From the NCBI RefSeq assembly GCF_003148745.1, contig NZ_QGGU01000011.1:1-64000 (forward strand): DNA of 64,000 nt, written 5' to 3'. Shown here in pieces: positions 52,752 through 61,574 of this stretch (positions are counted from its first letter, which is position 1; the number at the start of each line of letters is the position of its first letter). The notes under the pieces are model-generated. The model ran no database searches, was not told the origin of the DNA, and saw nothing but the letters and a program-made list of their open reading frames with translations. The position numbers and the translations under genes are program-made. The DNA comes from Pleionea mediterranea. Lineage in GTDB: Bacteria; Pseudomonadota; Gammaproteobacteria; Enterobacterales; Kangiellaceae.

Positions 52752-55223
52752 ATGAAAGTGCTGAAATTTGGCGGCTCTTCACTCAAACCTTTGCAGGCAT
52801 TTATTGAGTGCTGCAATATTACCCGACAGCAGTGCGCGGATGAAACCTCCGTCACCGTTGTATCGGCACTGGGTGGTGTCACCAATCGTTTACAAACAGC
52901 ACTGAACAACGCTTTGACAGGCGAGAATACAATTGTCGAACTGGAATCGATAACAGAGCAGCATCAACAACGGCTGGAACAATTACACAAAACGCTGGAT
53001 AACTTTGAGCATCAAGCTTGTCAGCAAACGCTTGTTGAGCAATTGAATCGACTGGAGCAATTATTAACCGGTGTGCAACTTGTAAAAGATGCCAGCTTGT
53101 CGACCCGATGCCGGATTCTGGCAATGGGTGAGCGTTTATCATCGATTCTGTTTTACTACGCGGCCAAGGCAATCGACAGCCGCGACATAACATTACTCGA
53201 CAGTGCCAATCTGATAAAAACCATCAGTGGTGTACAGCCCTCCGACTATCTTGAGGCCAGTTTTGATGAAGACGCCTGTCACCGGTTGATAAAGCCACTT
53301 AGCAAAACTGAGCAGCCCACTCATTACATTGCCGCGGGATTTGTCTCCTCCAATGAAGAAGGTGAAATTACTCTGCTTGGCAGAAATGGCTCTGATTTAT
53401 CCGCCGCAATTTATGCCGCCGCCTTATCGGCTGATGAACTGCAAATATGGAGCGACGTTGAAGGTATTTATAATGCCGATCCAAATCGTGTTTCTCGGGC
53501 ACAGGTGATTGAGCAACTGAGTTATCAGGAGGCCATGGAACTGTCATTTTTTGGTGCCAAGGTATTGCATCCCAAAACCATTGCGCCGATTGCCAGCTAC
53601 CGAATTCCAACGCGGATCAAAAATACCTTTAAGCCGGATGATGCCGGCACCTTGATCACAAGCAGCAGTAACCCGCGAGAATTTCCATTGGCAGGCATTA
53701 CCATGCTTGATGATCTCGCCATGCTGACGTTATCAGGCGTTGACTTAAAAGGACACGCGGGGCTCGCCGAACGTGTGTTTCAATGCATTTCGCGAGAAGG
53801 TGTGTCGATCATTTTGATCTCACAATCTTCATCGGAATACGCCATTTCATTTTGTGTTAATCAGTCTGATGTGTCACGGGCAAAGCGTGCGCTTAATCGT
53901 GAGTTTGCTCTGGAAATGAAACATCATCAGGTTGATCCGGTGGATGTGCGAGAGTCCTTATCCTCCATTACCGTGGTTGGCGATCATATGAAACAAACCC
54001 ACGGCATAGCCGCAAAACTTTTTTCAGCGTTAGCCGCCGCCAATGTCAATATTGTGGCGATTGCTCAGGACTCATCGGAGCGATCCATTTCGGCAGTGAT
54101 CCGCCAGGCAAAATCAAAAGTGGCGCTGAATAAAACCTATGAATACTTTTTTCAATGCCCACGAGTTATTTCTGCGGTGCTTTATGGTGTGGGCACCATT
54201 GGCGACGAACTTTTGTCGCAAATTAAACAACAGCAAAACTGGCTATTACAACAACGTATTGATTTACGGGTGATTGCCATCGCCAACTCGAAACAATTGC
54301 TCTGGCACAGCGATGGCATTTCGCTCGATAACTGGCGGCTTGAACTCGATAACGCATCGACACCCTCCAGCATTGAACAGCTGCAATCTTTAATCACTCA
54401 GGAACGCCCACTGAATCCTGTGTTTATTGACTGCACCAGTAATGATCAACTGGCCGAATGTTACCCGGCGTTATTTGAACAGGGTTTGCATATTGTTGCG
54501 GCCAACAAAAAAGCCAATACGCTTTCTCATAATTATTATTTAACATTACGAGAAAAAGCACAGCAGTCATTAAAACAATTCGCTTACGAAACCAATGTGG
54601 GTGCCGGCCTGCCGGTCATTGCCAATATTCAGAATCAGGTGAGAAGTGGTGACTCGCTGTTGTCCTTCGATGGTATTTTATCGGGATCACTGTCTTATAT
54701 TATGGGCAAGCTCGACGATGGTTTAAGTTTTTCTCAAGCGGTGTTAGAAGCCAAACAGAAAGGCTTTACCGAACCGGATCCAAGAGATGATCTTTCCGGC
54801 ATGGACGTAGCTCGTAAACTGCTGATTATTGCCCGTGAATTTGGTGCCACTCAGGAACTGACTGATATTGAAATTGAACCATTAATCAGTGATGAGCTAA
54901 ATGATGCAAAAACAATTGATGACTTTTTGCAAAGGCTGCCAGAAATGGACACTGTCTTTGAAGAAAAAATCAAACAGGCAAAACAGCAACAAAAAGTATT
55001 GCGACTGGCGGGCGTTATTAATGATCAAGGGAAAATGGCGGTGCAGTTGCTCGCCGTAGACGCAAGCCACCCCCTTTACTCCATTCGCGATGGTGAGAAT
55101 GCGTTTTCCTTTACCACTGCACGATACCATCCTGTACCGCTGGTGATCCGTGGCTATGGTGCCGGTGCCGATGTTACCGCAGCCGGTGTATTTGGTGATA
55201 TTTTAAAAACCGTCGTCGCATAA
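52752..55223 (+). CDS. thrA: Bifunctional aspartate kinase/homoserine dehydrogenase
   Basis: 823 residues. N-terminal aspartate kinase (KVLKFGGSSLKPLQAF, LGRNGSDLSAAIYAAAL, VEGIYNADPNRV), two ACT-type regulatory regions (about 320-460: VDLKGHAGLAERVF, GDHMKQTHGIAAKLF), and C-terminal homoserine dehydrogenase (AVLYGVGTIGDELL NAD-site, ANKKANTLSHNYY, ETNVGAGLPVI, GILSGSLSYIMG, EPDPRDDLSGMDVARK). Catalyses the first and third steps of threonine synthesis; the ACT region fits threonine feedback. thrB follows after 218 bases rather than in a tight operon. Confidence 0.97.
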   Translation: MKVLKFGGSSLKPLQAFIECCNITRQQCADETSVTVVSALGGVTNRLQTALNNALTGENTIVELESITEQHQQRLEQLHKTLDNFEHQACQQTLVEQLNRLEQLLTGVQLVKDASLSTRCRILAMGERLSSILFYYAAKAIDSRDITLLDSANLIKTISGVQPSDYLEASFDEDACHRLIKPLSKTEQPTHYIAAGFVSSNEEGEITLLGRNGSDLSAAIYAAALSADELQIWSDVEGIYNADPNRVSRAQVIEQLSYQEAMELSFFGAKVLHPKTIAPIASYRIPTRIKNTFKPDDAGTLITSSSNPREFPLAGITMLDDLAMLTLSGVDLKGHAGLAERVFQCISREGVSIILISQSSSEYAISFCVNQSDVSRAKRALNREFALEMKHHQVDPVDVRESLSSITVVGDHMKQTHGIAAKLFSALAAANVNIVAIAQDSSERSISAVIRQAKSKVALNKTYEYFFQCPRVISAVLYGVGTIGDELLSQIKQQQNWLLQQRIDLRVIAIANSKQLLWHSDGISLDNWRLELDNASTPSSIEQLQSLITQERPLNPVFIDCTSNDQLAECYPALFEQGLHIVAANKKANTLSHNYYLTLREKAQQSLKQFAYETNVGAGLPVIANIQNQVRSGDSLLSFDGILSGSLSYIMGKLDDGLSFSQAVLEAKQKGFTEPDPRDDLSGMDVARKLLIIAREFGATQELTDIEIEPLISDELNDAKTIDDFLQRLPEMDTVFEEKIKQAKQQQKVLRLAGVINDQGKMAVQLLAVDASHPLYSIRDGENAFSFTTARYHPVPLVIRGYGAGADVTAAGVFGDILKTVVA

Positions 55224-55310
55224 CGCTTATTGTTTGAAAGTTTATTTAATAGTTTTAGATAATAGTATTCCAATAATGCAGTGATTGATTTAAAGAATAC
55301 CCATTATCAT

Positions 55311-55338
55311 CTATGCTTACGATTAATAGTAAGCATAG
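55311..55338 (+). terminator. Hairpin between thrA and thrB
   Basis: CTATGCTTAC and GTAAGCATAG form a perfect 10-bp stem over 8 bases. The following sequence has only a short T-run (TCTTTTATA), so it may be a weak terminator or attenuating hairpin between the two genes. Confidence 0.5.
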
Positions 55339-55441
55339 ACTGATCTTTTATATCCTGTCTTTATGAAGCTGATGCTAAACTCAATAAACTCTCAGCAACA
55401 ATTGTAATAGACTCGGTACACTTAAATATGGCTTTGCACCT

Positions 55442-56380
55442 ATGAAACAAATAAAAGTATTTGCACCCGCTTCCATCGGCAACTTTATCGTTGGCTTTGA
55501 TGTATTGGGCGCTTGCCTGCATACTTCTGATCGAGTACTGGGCGATGAGCTAACCATAAGCGACAAATCACCAGCCGGATATACTGCGGTTGGAGAGTTC
55601 GCTTACAAGTTGCCAGAAGACAAAGAAAATCTGGTTATAAAAACCGCCGCATTTTTTAATCAAAAACTGACCGTCAAACCACAAAAGCTAACCTTTGAAT
55701 TATCCAAAAACTTACCCATTGGTAGTGGGCTCGGCTCCAGCTCATCGTCCATAGTGGCCACTTTATTTGGTTTAAATGAATGGTATAAAAAACCCTTTAC
55801 ACAGCAACAACTGCTGGAATGGTCGGCGATTATTGAAGGCAGCAATTCCGGAAGCGTGCATTACGATAATGTCGCACCCAGTCTGTTGGGTGGTTTGCAA
55901 TTAATTTGCGAGCAACTGCCGTCACCCTCTTCATCCATTCCATTTTTTGACTCACTGCATTTTGCACTGTGTTTCCCGGATATAGAAATCACCACAAAAA
56001 GCGCACGAGAAATATTACCCAAGTCATTGCCTTTAAAAAATGCCATTAATCTACAAGCGCAACTGGCAGCCTTTATTGCCAGCTGTTATCAAAATGATTT
56101 ACCAACAGCGCTGGCACTACTGCACGACAATGAATTAACCTCATCACGCCAGGGTTTAATAAAAAATTATCATAGGGCACAAAAAAACGCCCTTGAAATG
56201 GGCGCGTTTACCTTTTCAATATCCGGTTCAGGGCCTACCTGCTTTGCAATTTGTGATACTCAAGCAAAAGCCGAACAGGTATCCCAACAAATGCTGGAAG
56301 ATTTAAAACAAGGTGAACATGCATTTGCCTGCACAGCACAACTGGATAAAGAGGGAGCGAAAGTGGTTGCCTCAGATTAG
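55442..56380 (+). CDS. thrB: Homoserine kinase
   Basis: 312 residues of the GHMP kinase family. Phosphorylates homoserine for threonine synthesis. Motifs: KVFAPASIGNFIVGFDVLGACL at the N-terminus, the ATP loop LPIGSGLGSSSSSIVA (about 96-112), and MGAFTFSISGSGPTCFAI near the end. Start ATG at 55442. No thrC (threonine synthase) follows; a REP-like block does. Confidence 0.95.
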   Translation: MKQIKVFAPASIGNFIVGFDVLGACLHTSDRVLGDELTISDKSPAGYTAVGEFAYKLPEDKENLVIKTAAFFNQKLTVKPQKLTFELSKNLPIGSGLGSSSSSIVATLFGLNEWYKKPFTQQQLLEWSAIIEGSNSGSVHYDNVAPSLLGGLQLICEQLPSPSSSIPFFDSLHFALCFPDIEITTKSAREILPKSLPLKNAINLQAQLAAFIASCYQNDLPTALALLHDNELTSSRQGLIKNYHRAQKNALEMGAFTFSISGSGPTCFAICDTQAKAEQVSQQMLEDLKQGEHAFACTAQLDKEGAKVVASD

Positions 56381-56462
56381 TAGCTTTGATACTGACCGTC
56401 GTTTAATTAGATACCGTTTAGTTTTTTTAACAAAAAACTCGCATCTATTAACACATCCACTT

Positions 56463-56492
56463 GTAGGGTTTGCACGTGTTTTTGTGCGAACC
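56463..56492 (+). repeat. REP-like element 1 (GTAG-headed palindrome)
   Basis: GTAG followed by a hairpin with arms GGTTTGCAC and GTGCGAACC (one G-U pair). The same element recurs at 58813-58842 with a 39-base similar segment around it. Confidence 0.75.
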
Positions 56493-56540
56493 AATAATAC
56501 ACATAATAAAACCAACTAGCTCACACTAATAATTACAACC

Positions 56541-56563
56541 GGTGCGCAAAATGCGCACCCTAC
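56541..56563 (-). repeat. REP-like element 2
   Basis: On the minus strand GTAG precedes the perfect palindrome GGTGCGCA-TTT-TGCGCACC. It is inverted relative to element 1, making a BIME-like pair. Twin of the element at 58775-58797. Confidence 0.75.
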
Positions 56564-56807
56564 TGATGTCCTCGATCACGGTTATCACATGCTAAAAAGC
56601 GTTTTCGTACTGGATACCTGTGGGTCTGGGCATTAGGTGAGTATAGAACGAATTTTAATTCGCCACATTCAACACTAAACTACACCACAAAACTCTCTGA
56701 ATACTTCATATAGTATAAGGCCTTTTTCGCATAGAAACTCCAGAGTAAAAAAACTACGGTGCAACTGTTCAATAACAAGTTCAAACCTTAGTTTTAAACA
56801 TCTATAC

Positions 56808-57794
56808 TCACTTGCCTGTTGCTTTGCGTGTTGGCCAAGATGAAGGCAACTGAGAAATTTCCTCACGCCATAAGAAACTGATTCCACTGATGATAACATC
56901 TGGTAATACAGTGTAATGATCTTTACCAGCAAAAATTCTGGTATTGAGATCTAACGAAGGATAGTGACGCGCAGTAAGAGTACGTGAGAGCCGAGCGGTG
57001 GATTCTAGATTGCCAGAAATGGCGACAAAATATTCCTCAGCCTCTTTTTCGCCTACGCCCAGAAAAACCTTTGCCTTAAGATCGTCGTGAGACTCCGCGT
57101 ATTTAGCTTCGGCCACAAACACCGCGCCTTTAACACCCTCAAGATAAGGACTTCCAATGATCATCTTCTGAAATGCTTCCGCCCGTGTGAATAGGCTGTA
57201 CGCCGCAAACATTCCCCCTGCAGAATGACCAAATAAAGCATGCTCTCCAGAGAAACGATACTCGCTTGCTAATTTAGGACGGAGTTCTTCTACAAGCAAA
57301 TTAAGAAAAGCCTCTGCTTTGTGAGGAAACTCAGGGATCGGTGCCAAAGAAGACCAACGCTCTCCTGCTAACCCCGGTGGAGCATAGCCTTTTCCGGGGG
57401 GAGAAAAATCAATCACACGTCTGCCTACACCTGCCAGCCCTTCCTCTGGCGGACTTCCAATGCCTACCACAATCATCTCGGGAGCCAGATTACCCAACAC
57501 CAACACATCAAGTAATCCGACGATTGAACGCATAATCAGTGGCGAGTCCGGTACCCACAACACAGGATAAGTTCGTTCAGGCTGAACTCTATAGCTAGCT
57601 GGTAAAGCAACCGTCACTTGATGCTCATAGGAAAATGCTTTCGATTGAAAACTGTTCGATGGAAGGATTTCCATGTTTGCACGTGCACCAGGGATAGTCG
57701 CGAGTTGCGGATTGGCCTGTGCAAGCATTGGAATAACAGCGATACTCACTAAACCTAGAACAATAAAAAGTCGATACGTTAACAGTGATTTCAT
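56808..57794 (-). CDS. Alpha/beta-hydrolase esterase, exported (Fes/IroE-like)
   Basis: 328 residues with signal peptide (FIVLGLVSIAVIPMLAQA). The fold matches putative esterase family (EstD/IroE/Fes-like): VTVALPASYRVQPERTYPVLWVPDS, nucleophile in LFGHSAGGMFAAYSL (about residue 190), and His in FAGKDHYTVLPDV. Substrates could be acyl esters or siderophore esters; not determined. AAGGGAAA precedes the ATG. It lies with a membrane-protein gene between the two REP-like pairs. Confidence 0.85.
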   Translation of the reverse strand: MKSLLTYRLFIVLGLVSIAVIPMLAQANPQLATIPGARANMEILPSNSFQSKAFSYEHQVTVALPASYRVQPERTYPVLWVPDSPLIMRSIVGLLDVLVLGNLAPEMIVVGIGSPPEEGLAGVGRRVIDFSPPGKGYAPPGLAGERWSSLAPIPEFPHKAEAFLNLLVEELRPKLASEYRFSGEHALFGHSAGGMFAAYSLFTRAEAFQKMIIGSPYLEGVKGAVFVAEAKYAESHDDLKAKVFLGVGEKEAEEYFVAISGNLESTARLSRTLTARHYPSLDLNTRIFAGKDHYTVLPDVIISGISFLWREEISQLPSSWPTRKATGK

Positions 57795-57948
57795 ATTTTT
57801 TCCCTTGAAAATTTATGGTTAACAGCGTTAATACAAACCGTGACAGAGAGTGGTTTGATGTTTGATAATCTTGTTACTTTTAAACTTATCTTTATTAGGT
57901 CTTGATAAAGAATGATTGATAATTTTTGTGCAGCGAAAATCATATCTT

Positions 57949-58608
57949 TTAACGACTTTGCTTAAAAGAAAAATATTGGACCCGAAAAATCCAGTAAACC
58001 ATTAAAATAATCACAGCAATCACTGGCATCAATAATATTAAGAAATGACGAAGAAACTCTGGAATTAATTGTGACTGACCCAGGAAAAAAGAAACGGTTG
58101 CAATTAATAAAGCAAAACCCATGCGCCATAGATGCCTGAGTAATCTGTGTTTTCCCTTGGCACTTCCCCAAATAATTGCTCTTAGATCCAGCAAAGTGGC
58201 AATCAGTGCGACAGAGCCAAACACAACAGCAACCTGAGCAGGCTTTCCATCAATTTGCCCATCGGGAGTATTTAACCCTTCAATTCCAATAGTAATCCCT
58301 GACAATCCCACAACACCACCAAAAACTAACATAATGATATTGAAGTATCGTATTTTCAAACTAGTGCGCTGAACAGAAAGGTAAGCCGTTAACACCAGAT
58401 AAAATGTCAATGCCCCCGCAATCACACTAAGCTGGCTCGAATTCAGTGCAGCAATGACAGCCCCAGTTGCTGACATCAATAACATTGATACAACAAACGC
58501 TAATCCGCTTCTTTTATGTATGCTGGAACCTTTAAGAGCATAAAAGGCAACCGCCCCAGAAATCAGTCCTACTGTTCCTGTGGCAATATGTATGAATGTA
58601 ATCAACAT
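57949..58608 (-). CDS. DUF2306-like multi-pass membrane protein
   Basis: 219 residues with about seven hydrophobic segments (HIATGTVGLISGAVAFYAL, LAFVVSMLLMSATGAVIAAL, GALTFYLVLTAYLSV, NIIMLVFGGVVGLSGITIG). The IHKRSG motif after the first helix resembles DUF2306-type haem-associated membrane proteins; function unknown. AGGAAG precedes the ATG. It precedes the esterase gene on the same strand, 154 bases before it. Confidence 0.7.
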   Translation of the reverse strand: MLITFIHIATGTVGLISGAVAFYALKGSSIHKRSGLAFVVSMLLMSATGAVIAALNSSQLSVIAGALTFYLVLTAYLSVQRTSLKIRYFNIIMLVFGGVVGLSGITIGIEGLNTPDGQIDGKPAQVAVVFGSVALIATLLDLRAIIWGSAKGKHRLLRHLWRMGFALLIATVSFFLGQSQLIPEFLRHFLILLMPVIAVIILMVYWIFRVQYFSFKQSR

Positions 58609-58774
58609 TTATTTACTTCCTGTAAGAATCACAAAAGAGATTATTACAACGTAACTTCACGAGTATATGTATGTTCATGTGTATCAATTTATTTCAATTT
58701 CATTGGAACATATATGAATTAAATAGCTCCATCCTGTTTTATATAGACAGGTAATCTTTAACTAACCAGTCTTC

Positions 58775-58797
58775 TGTGCGCAAAATGCGCACCCTAC
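58775..58797 (-). repeat. REP-like element 3
   Basis: On the minus strand GTAG plus palindrome GGTGCGCA-TTT-TGCGCAC, nearly identical to element 2 (56541-56563). Confidence 0.75.
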
Positions 58798-58812
58798 AAA
58801 AGAGTAATCCAT

Positions 58813-58842
58813 GTAGGGTTTGCACGTATTTTTGTGCGAACC
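58813..58842 (+). repeat. REP-like element 4
   Basis: GTAG plus hairpin GGTTTGCAC ... GTGCGAACC, one base different from element 1. Elements 3 and 4 form an inverted pair whose order is opposite to elements 1 and 2. Confidence 0.75.
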
Positions 58843-58999
58843 AATAGCACCCATGCCTGAACTAAAAGACTTAGGTAATATACTTTATATTTTTAACTTA
58901 TAGTTGAAGTTGATTTGATTGCACTGAAAACATCAATATCATTCTTGACTTTAAACGTTATTAAAGCCATTCCCTCGGCTTAATTTAATTCAAAAACAA

Positions 59000-59800
59000 T
59001 CAGTCTTTATCAGGCATGTTTTTCGAGTAGAAAATTTCGGCCATTTCTTTTTCGACGCGATTTCGAATACGATTTAATTCTTTTTCGGGAAATTCTTCTG
59101 CGCCTGATCCAAACAGGTATTCATCCACATCAATGCTTTTACGGATCATTTTGGTATGAAACGTATTTTCCTGATAAACATTAACATCAATCATCTGGTA
59201 AGCATTTTCGGTGTCTTCCGACACATAGTTTTGGATCGAGTTAATTTCGTGATCGATATAATGCTTGGTGCCATCAACATCACGAGTAAACCCTCGCACG
59301 CGATAGTCCATAATTACAATGTCGGAATCAAAGCTGTGGATCAGATAGTTCAACGCTTTTAGTGGCGAAATAACCCCGCAGGTTGAAACATCGATATCGG
59401 CTCTGAAGGTACTGATGCCACCATCGGGATGGCTTTCTGGGTAGGTGTGAACCGTAATATGACTTTTATCCAGATGCCCCACCACTGACTCAGGTAGAGG
59501 CCCCGGAGTTTCGTCCAGTTGATCTTCTTTCGGCTCAATTTCATGTTCGGCAATAAGCATGGTGACAGACGCACCATGAGGATCATAATCTTGCCGCGAT
59601 ACATTAAGCACATGAGCACCGATTATTTCGGTAACGTCTGTTAAAATTTTGGTTAATCGTTCAGCGTTGTACTGCTCATCAATGTATTCGATATATTCGT
59701 GACGATGTTCCGCTGTTTTGGCGTAATTAATGTCGTAAATATTGAAGCTGAGCGATTTGGTGAGGTTGTTAAACCCATGAAGTTTAAGCTTTTTTTCCAT
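59000..59800 (-). CDS. speD: S-adenosylmethionine decarboxylase proenzyme
   Basis: 266 residues, very close to E. coli SpeD ([16 protein letters not shown] at the start). Autocleavage between K112 and S113 in [20 protein letters not shown] gives the pyruvoyl cofactor; [19 protein letters not shown] carries the conserved Cys. It decarboxylates SAM to give the aminopropyl donor for spermidine. The usual partner speE is not adjacent. Confidence 0.97.
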   Translation of the reverse strand: MEKKLKLHGFNNLTKSLSFNIYDINYAKTAEHRHEYIEYIDEQYNAERLTKILTDVTEIIGAHVLNVSRQDYDPHGASVTMLIAEHEIEPKEDQLDETPGPLPESVVGHLDKSHITVHTYPESHPDGGISTFRADIDVSTCGVISPLKALNYLIHSFDSDIVIMDYRVRGFTRDVDGTKHYIDHEINSIQNYVSEDTENAYQMIDVNVYQENTFHTKMIRKSIDVDEYLFGSGAEEFPEKELNRIRNRVEKEMAEIFYSKNMPDKD

Positions 59801-60086
59801 TCAGATGGCGTACCTTGTGTTCATCGTTAATTGTCGCGCCCTATTTTAATAGAAAGCTCATGTTTTTTATACGAATAATTGATCCGCATGCCCGCTTGTG
59901 GCGTAGTCTTAGATATAACTCTGGCCATAAACTGGCTTGGCATTCAACACAATAACTAACATAGCTAACCACCCATTAAGCAATGCGGTTTGCCATCTGT
60001 GGTTAAAGCATTAAGATAGAACATGCATTTATCCGATGCATCCAACGGGTGTATTGCTGACAACCAATAAAAATAGAGAGACACTA

Positions 60087-60293
60087 ATGAATAATAAAAT
60101 CATCTCGATTGTCCTGTTAATTGCCGGGCTTGCCTTACTTTACTGGGGCTACAACATGAGTCAGGCGGCAACTGAGCAAATTAAAGAAGCTTTTACCGGC
60201 TCATTTTCTGATAAGGCCACCCTGTTAATGATTGGCGGTGGTGTACTGGCATTGGTTGGCCTGTTAAAACTGGGCTTTGGCAAAAAAGCTTAA
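60087..60293 (+). CDS. DUF3185 family small membrane protein
   Basis: 68 residues: two membrane helices (IISIVLLIAGLALLYWGYNM and LLMIGGGVLALVGLLKLGF) around ATEQIKEAFTGSFSDKAT, the DUF3185 signature. Function unknown. Start ATG at 60087, preceded by AGAGAG; the longer open frame adds 17 unsupported residues. Convergent with the fructosamine kinase gene. Confidence 0.85.
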   Translation: MNNKIISIVLLIAGLALLYWGYNMSQAATEQIKEAFTGSFSDKATLLMIGGGVLALVGLLKLGFGKKA

Positions 60294-60311
60294 ATCTAAA
60301 AATTATCTAAT

Positions 60312-61154
60312 CTAAAAGCCGTATCGCCCTATTACTCGTTGCACAGCGCTCTGGTATTGCCCGCCAAATAAATTTAAATGATTTAATAAATGGTAGAGGT
60401 TGTACAGCTCAGCCCTGTCTTGCCAGTCGGACGCTATATCGCTCTGTTCGGCATAGCGATCATAGAAGCTTGCCGAAAAGCCGCCAAACAGTAACGTCAT
60501 GGCCATATCCGCCTCGGCCATGCCAAAGTAACAGGCCGGATCAATCAACTTGGCGCCCGCCGTGGTTGCCATAACATTGCCAGACCAGAGATCGCCGTGC
60601 AGTAATACCGGCGGCTGTTTTGGGAGCCAGCGATGGAGTTGCCCGGCAATCCGCTCGATTGCCATTAAATTTTTACCGGATAACAAACCCGCATTCAGCG
60701 CTAACTTCGCCTGATACAGCAAACGTTGCTCAGCAAAAAATTCAATGCCACATGAGTATTCAGGATTCGGTTGTGGTGTCGCGCCGCAATAATTGTCGCA
60801 GTCAAAACCAAATGAATGGCCTTTGTATTGATGCATTAATGCCAGCTGATCCGCTAATGACTGCCAAAAACTTTCATCTGAAGACGCTGGTGTTAACCAC
60901 TCCAGCACCAGCGCCTCATCACAATAATGCAAAACATCGGGCGCAAAATTGGAAACTGTCTGGTTAATGGCGGTTAATCCACTCGCTTCAGCGTCAAACA
61001 TGGCACAAGTTTCATTGATTTTTACAAACACAGTTTGGCCGCTGGCGAGTCGCACACAATAGGCCTGGTTAATACAGCCGCCACTAACCGGCTCAATCTG
61101 CAGCACCTTGCTGCTCAACTGCGTTTCAAGCCAGTTTCTAATCGATGATTTCAT
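60312..61154 (-). CDS. Fructosamine/ketosamine kinase family protein
   Basis: 280 residues. Aminoglycoside-phosphotransferase-like kinase that repairs glycated proteins or metabolites by phosphorylating the sugar. VSGGCINQAYCVRL (N-lobe), LLHGDLWSGNVM (catalytic Asp, about 195), and KLIDPACYFG (metal Asp) are canonical. AGGTTAAG precedes the ATG. Upstream lies a tandem repeat array. Confidence 0.92.
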   Translation of the reverse strand: MKSSIRNWLETQLSSKVLQIEPVSGGCINQAYCVRLASGQTVFVKINETCAMFDAEASGLTAINQTVSNFAPDVLHYCDEALVLEWLTPASSDESFWQSLADQLALMHQYKGHSFGFDCDNYCGATPQPNPEYSCGIEFFAEQRLLYQAKLALNAGLLSGKNLMAIERIAGQLHRWLPKQPPVLLHGDLWSGNVMATTAGAKLIDPACYFGMAEADMAMTLLFGGFSASFYDRYAEQSDIASDWQDRAELYNLYHLLNHLNLFGGQYQSAVQRVIGRYGF

Positions 61155-61195
61155 AAACGACTTAACCTGTATTGGTTGCCATGATTTTGCGTCAT

Positions 61196-61268
61196 AACCT
61201 TTAACCGATAACCTTTAACCGATGACTTTTACGATCATGATTTTTACGATGATTATTTTTACGATCAT
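61196..61268 (-). repeat. Tandem 14-15-bp repeats upstream of the fructosamine kinase gene
   Basis: Two identical units AACCTTTAACCGAT (61196, 61210) are followed by three 15-bp units starting at 61224, 61239 and 61254 (consensus GATTTTTACGATCAT). On the minus strand they precede the start codon by 42-114 bases. The remaining sequence of this 420-base gap, to 61574, is AT-rich without a recognisable gene. Confidence 0.88.
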
Positions 61269-61574
61269 TAATAGAGCGCTATTTAATTGATTGGTTTAAC
61301 CGTGTTCATTAAAAGCTATCACGCTATACAACCCACCGATAGCCCCATTGCTCTAACCTGACACAGCAGCTATAGCTCGTAGATGACAGCCCTGTACAAA
61401 CTCGATAAACTGAGCGCATTATTTTTAACGCTTTTAATCACCGTTGTTTTATCTAGCTAAGTATTTAACAGGTTATTTACCAATAAATATTTTTTACCAG
61501 TTATAAATTTAAAGAGTTATAACGATTAATTTATCAAATCATTCACTTTCACAACAAATTGATGGAACACAACA

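Noticed and set aside
56541-56563. dif-like site because of GGTGCGCA
   Set aside because: The other half of the dif consensus is absent and the sequence is a palindrome present twice, fitting the REP-like group.
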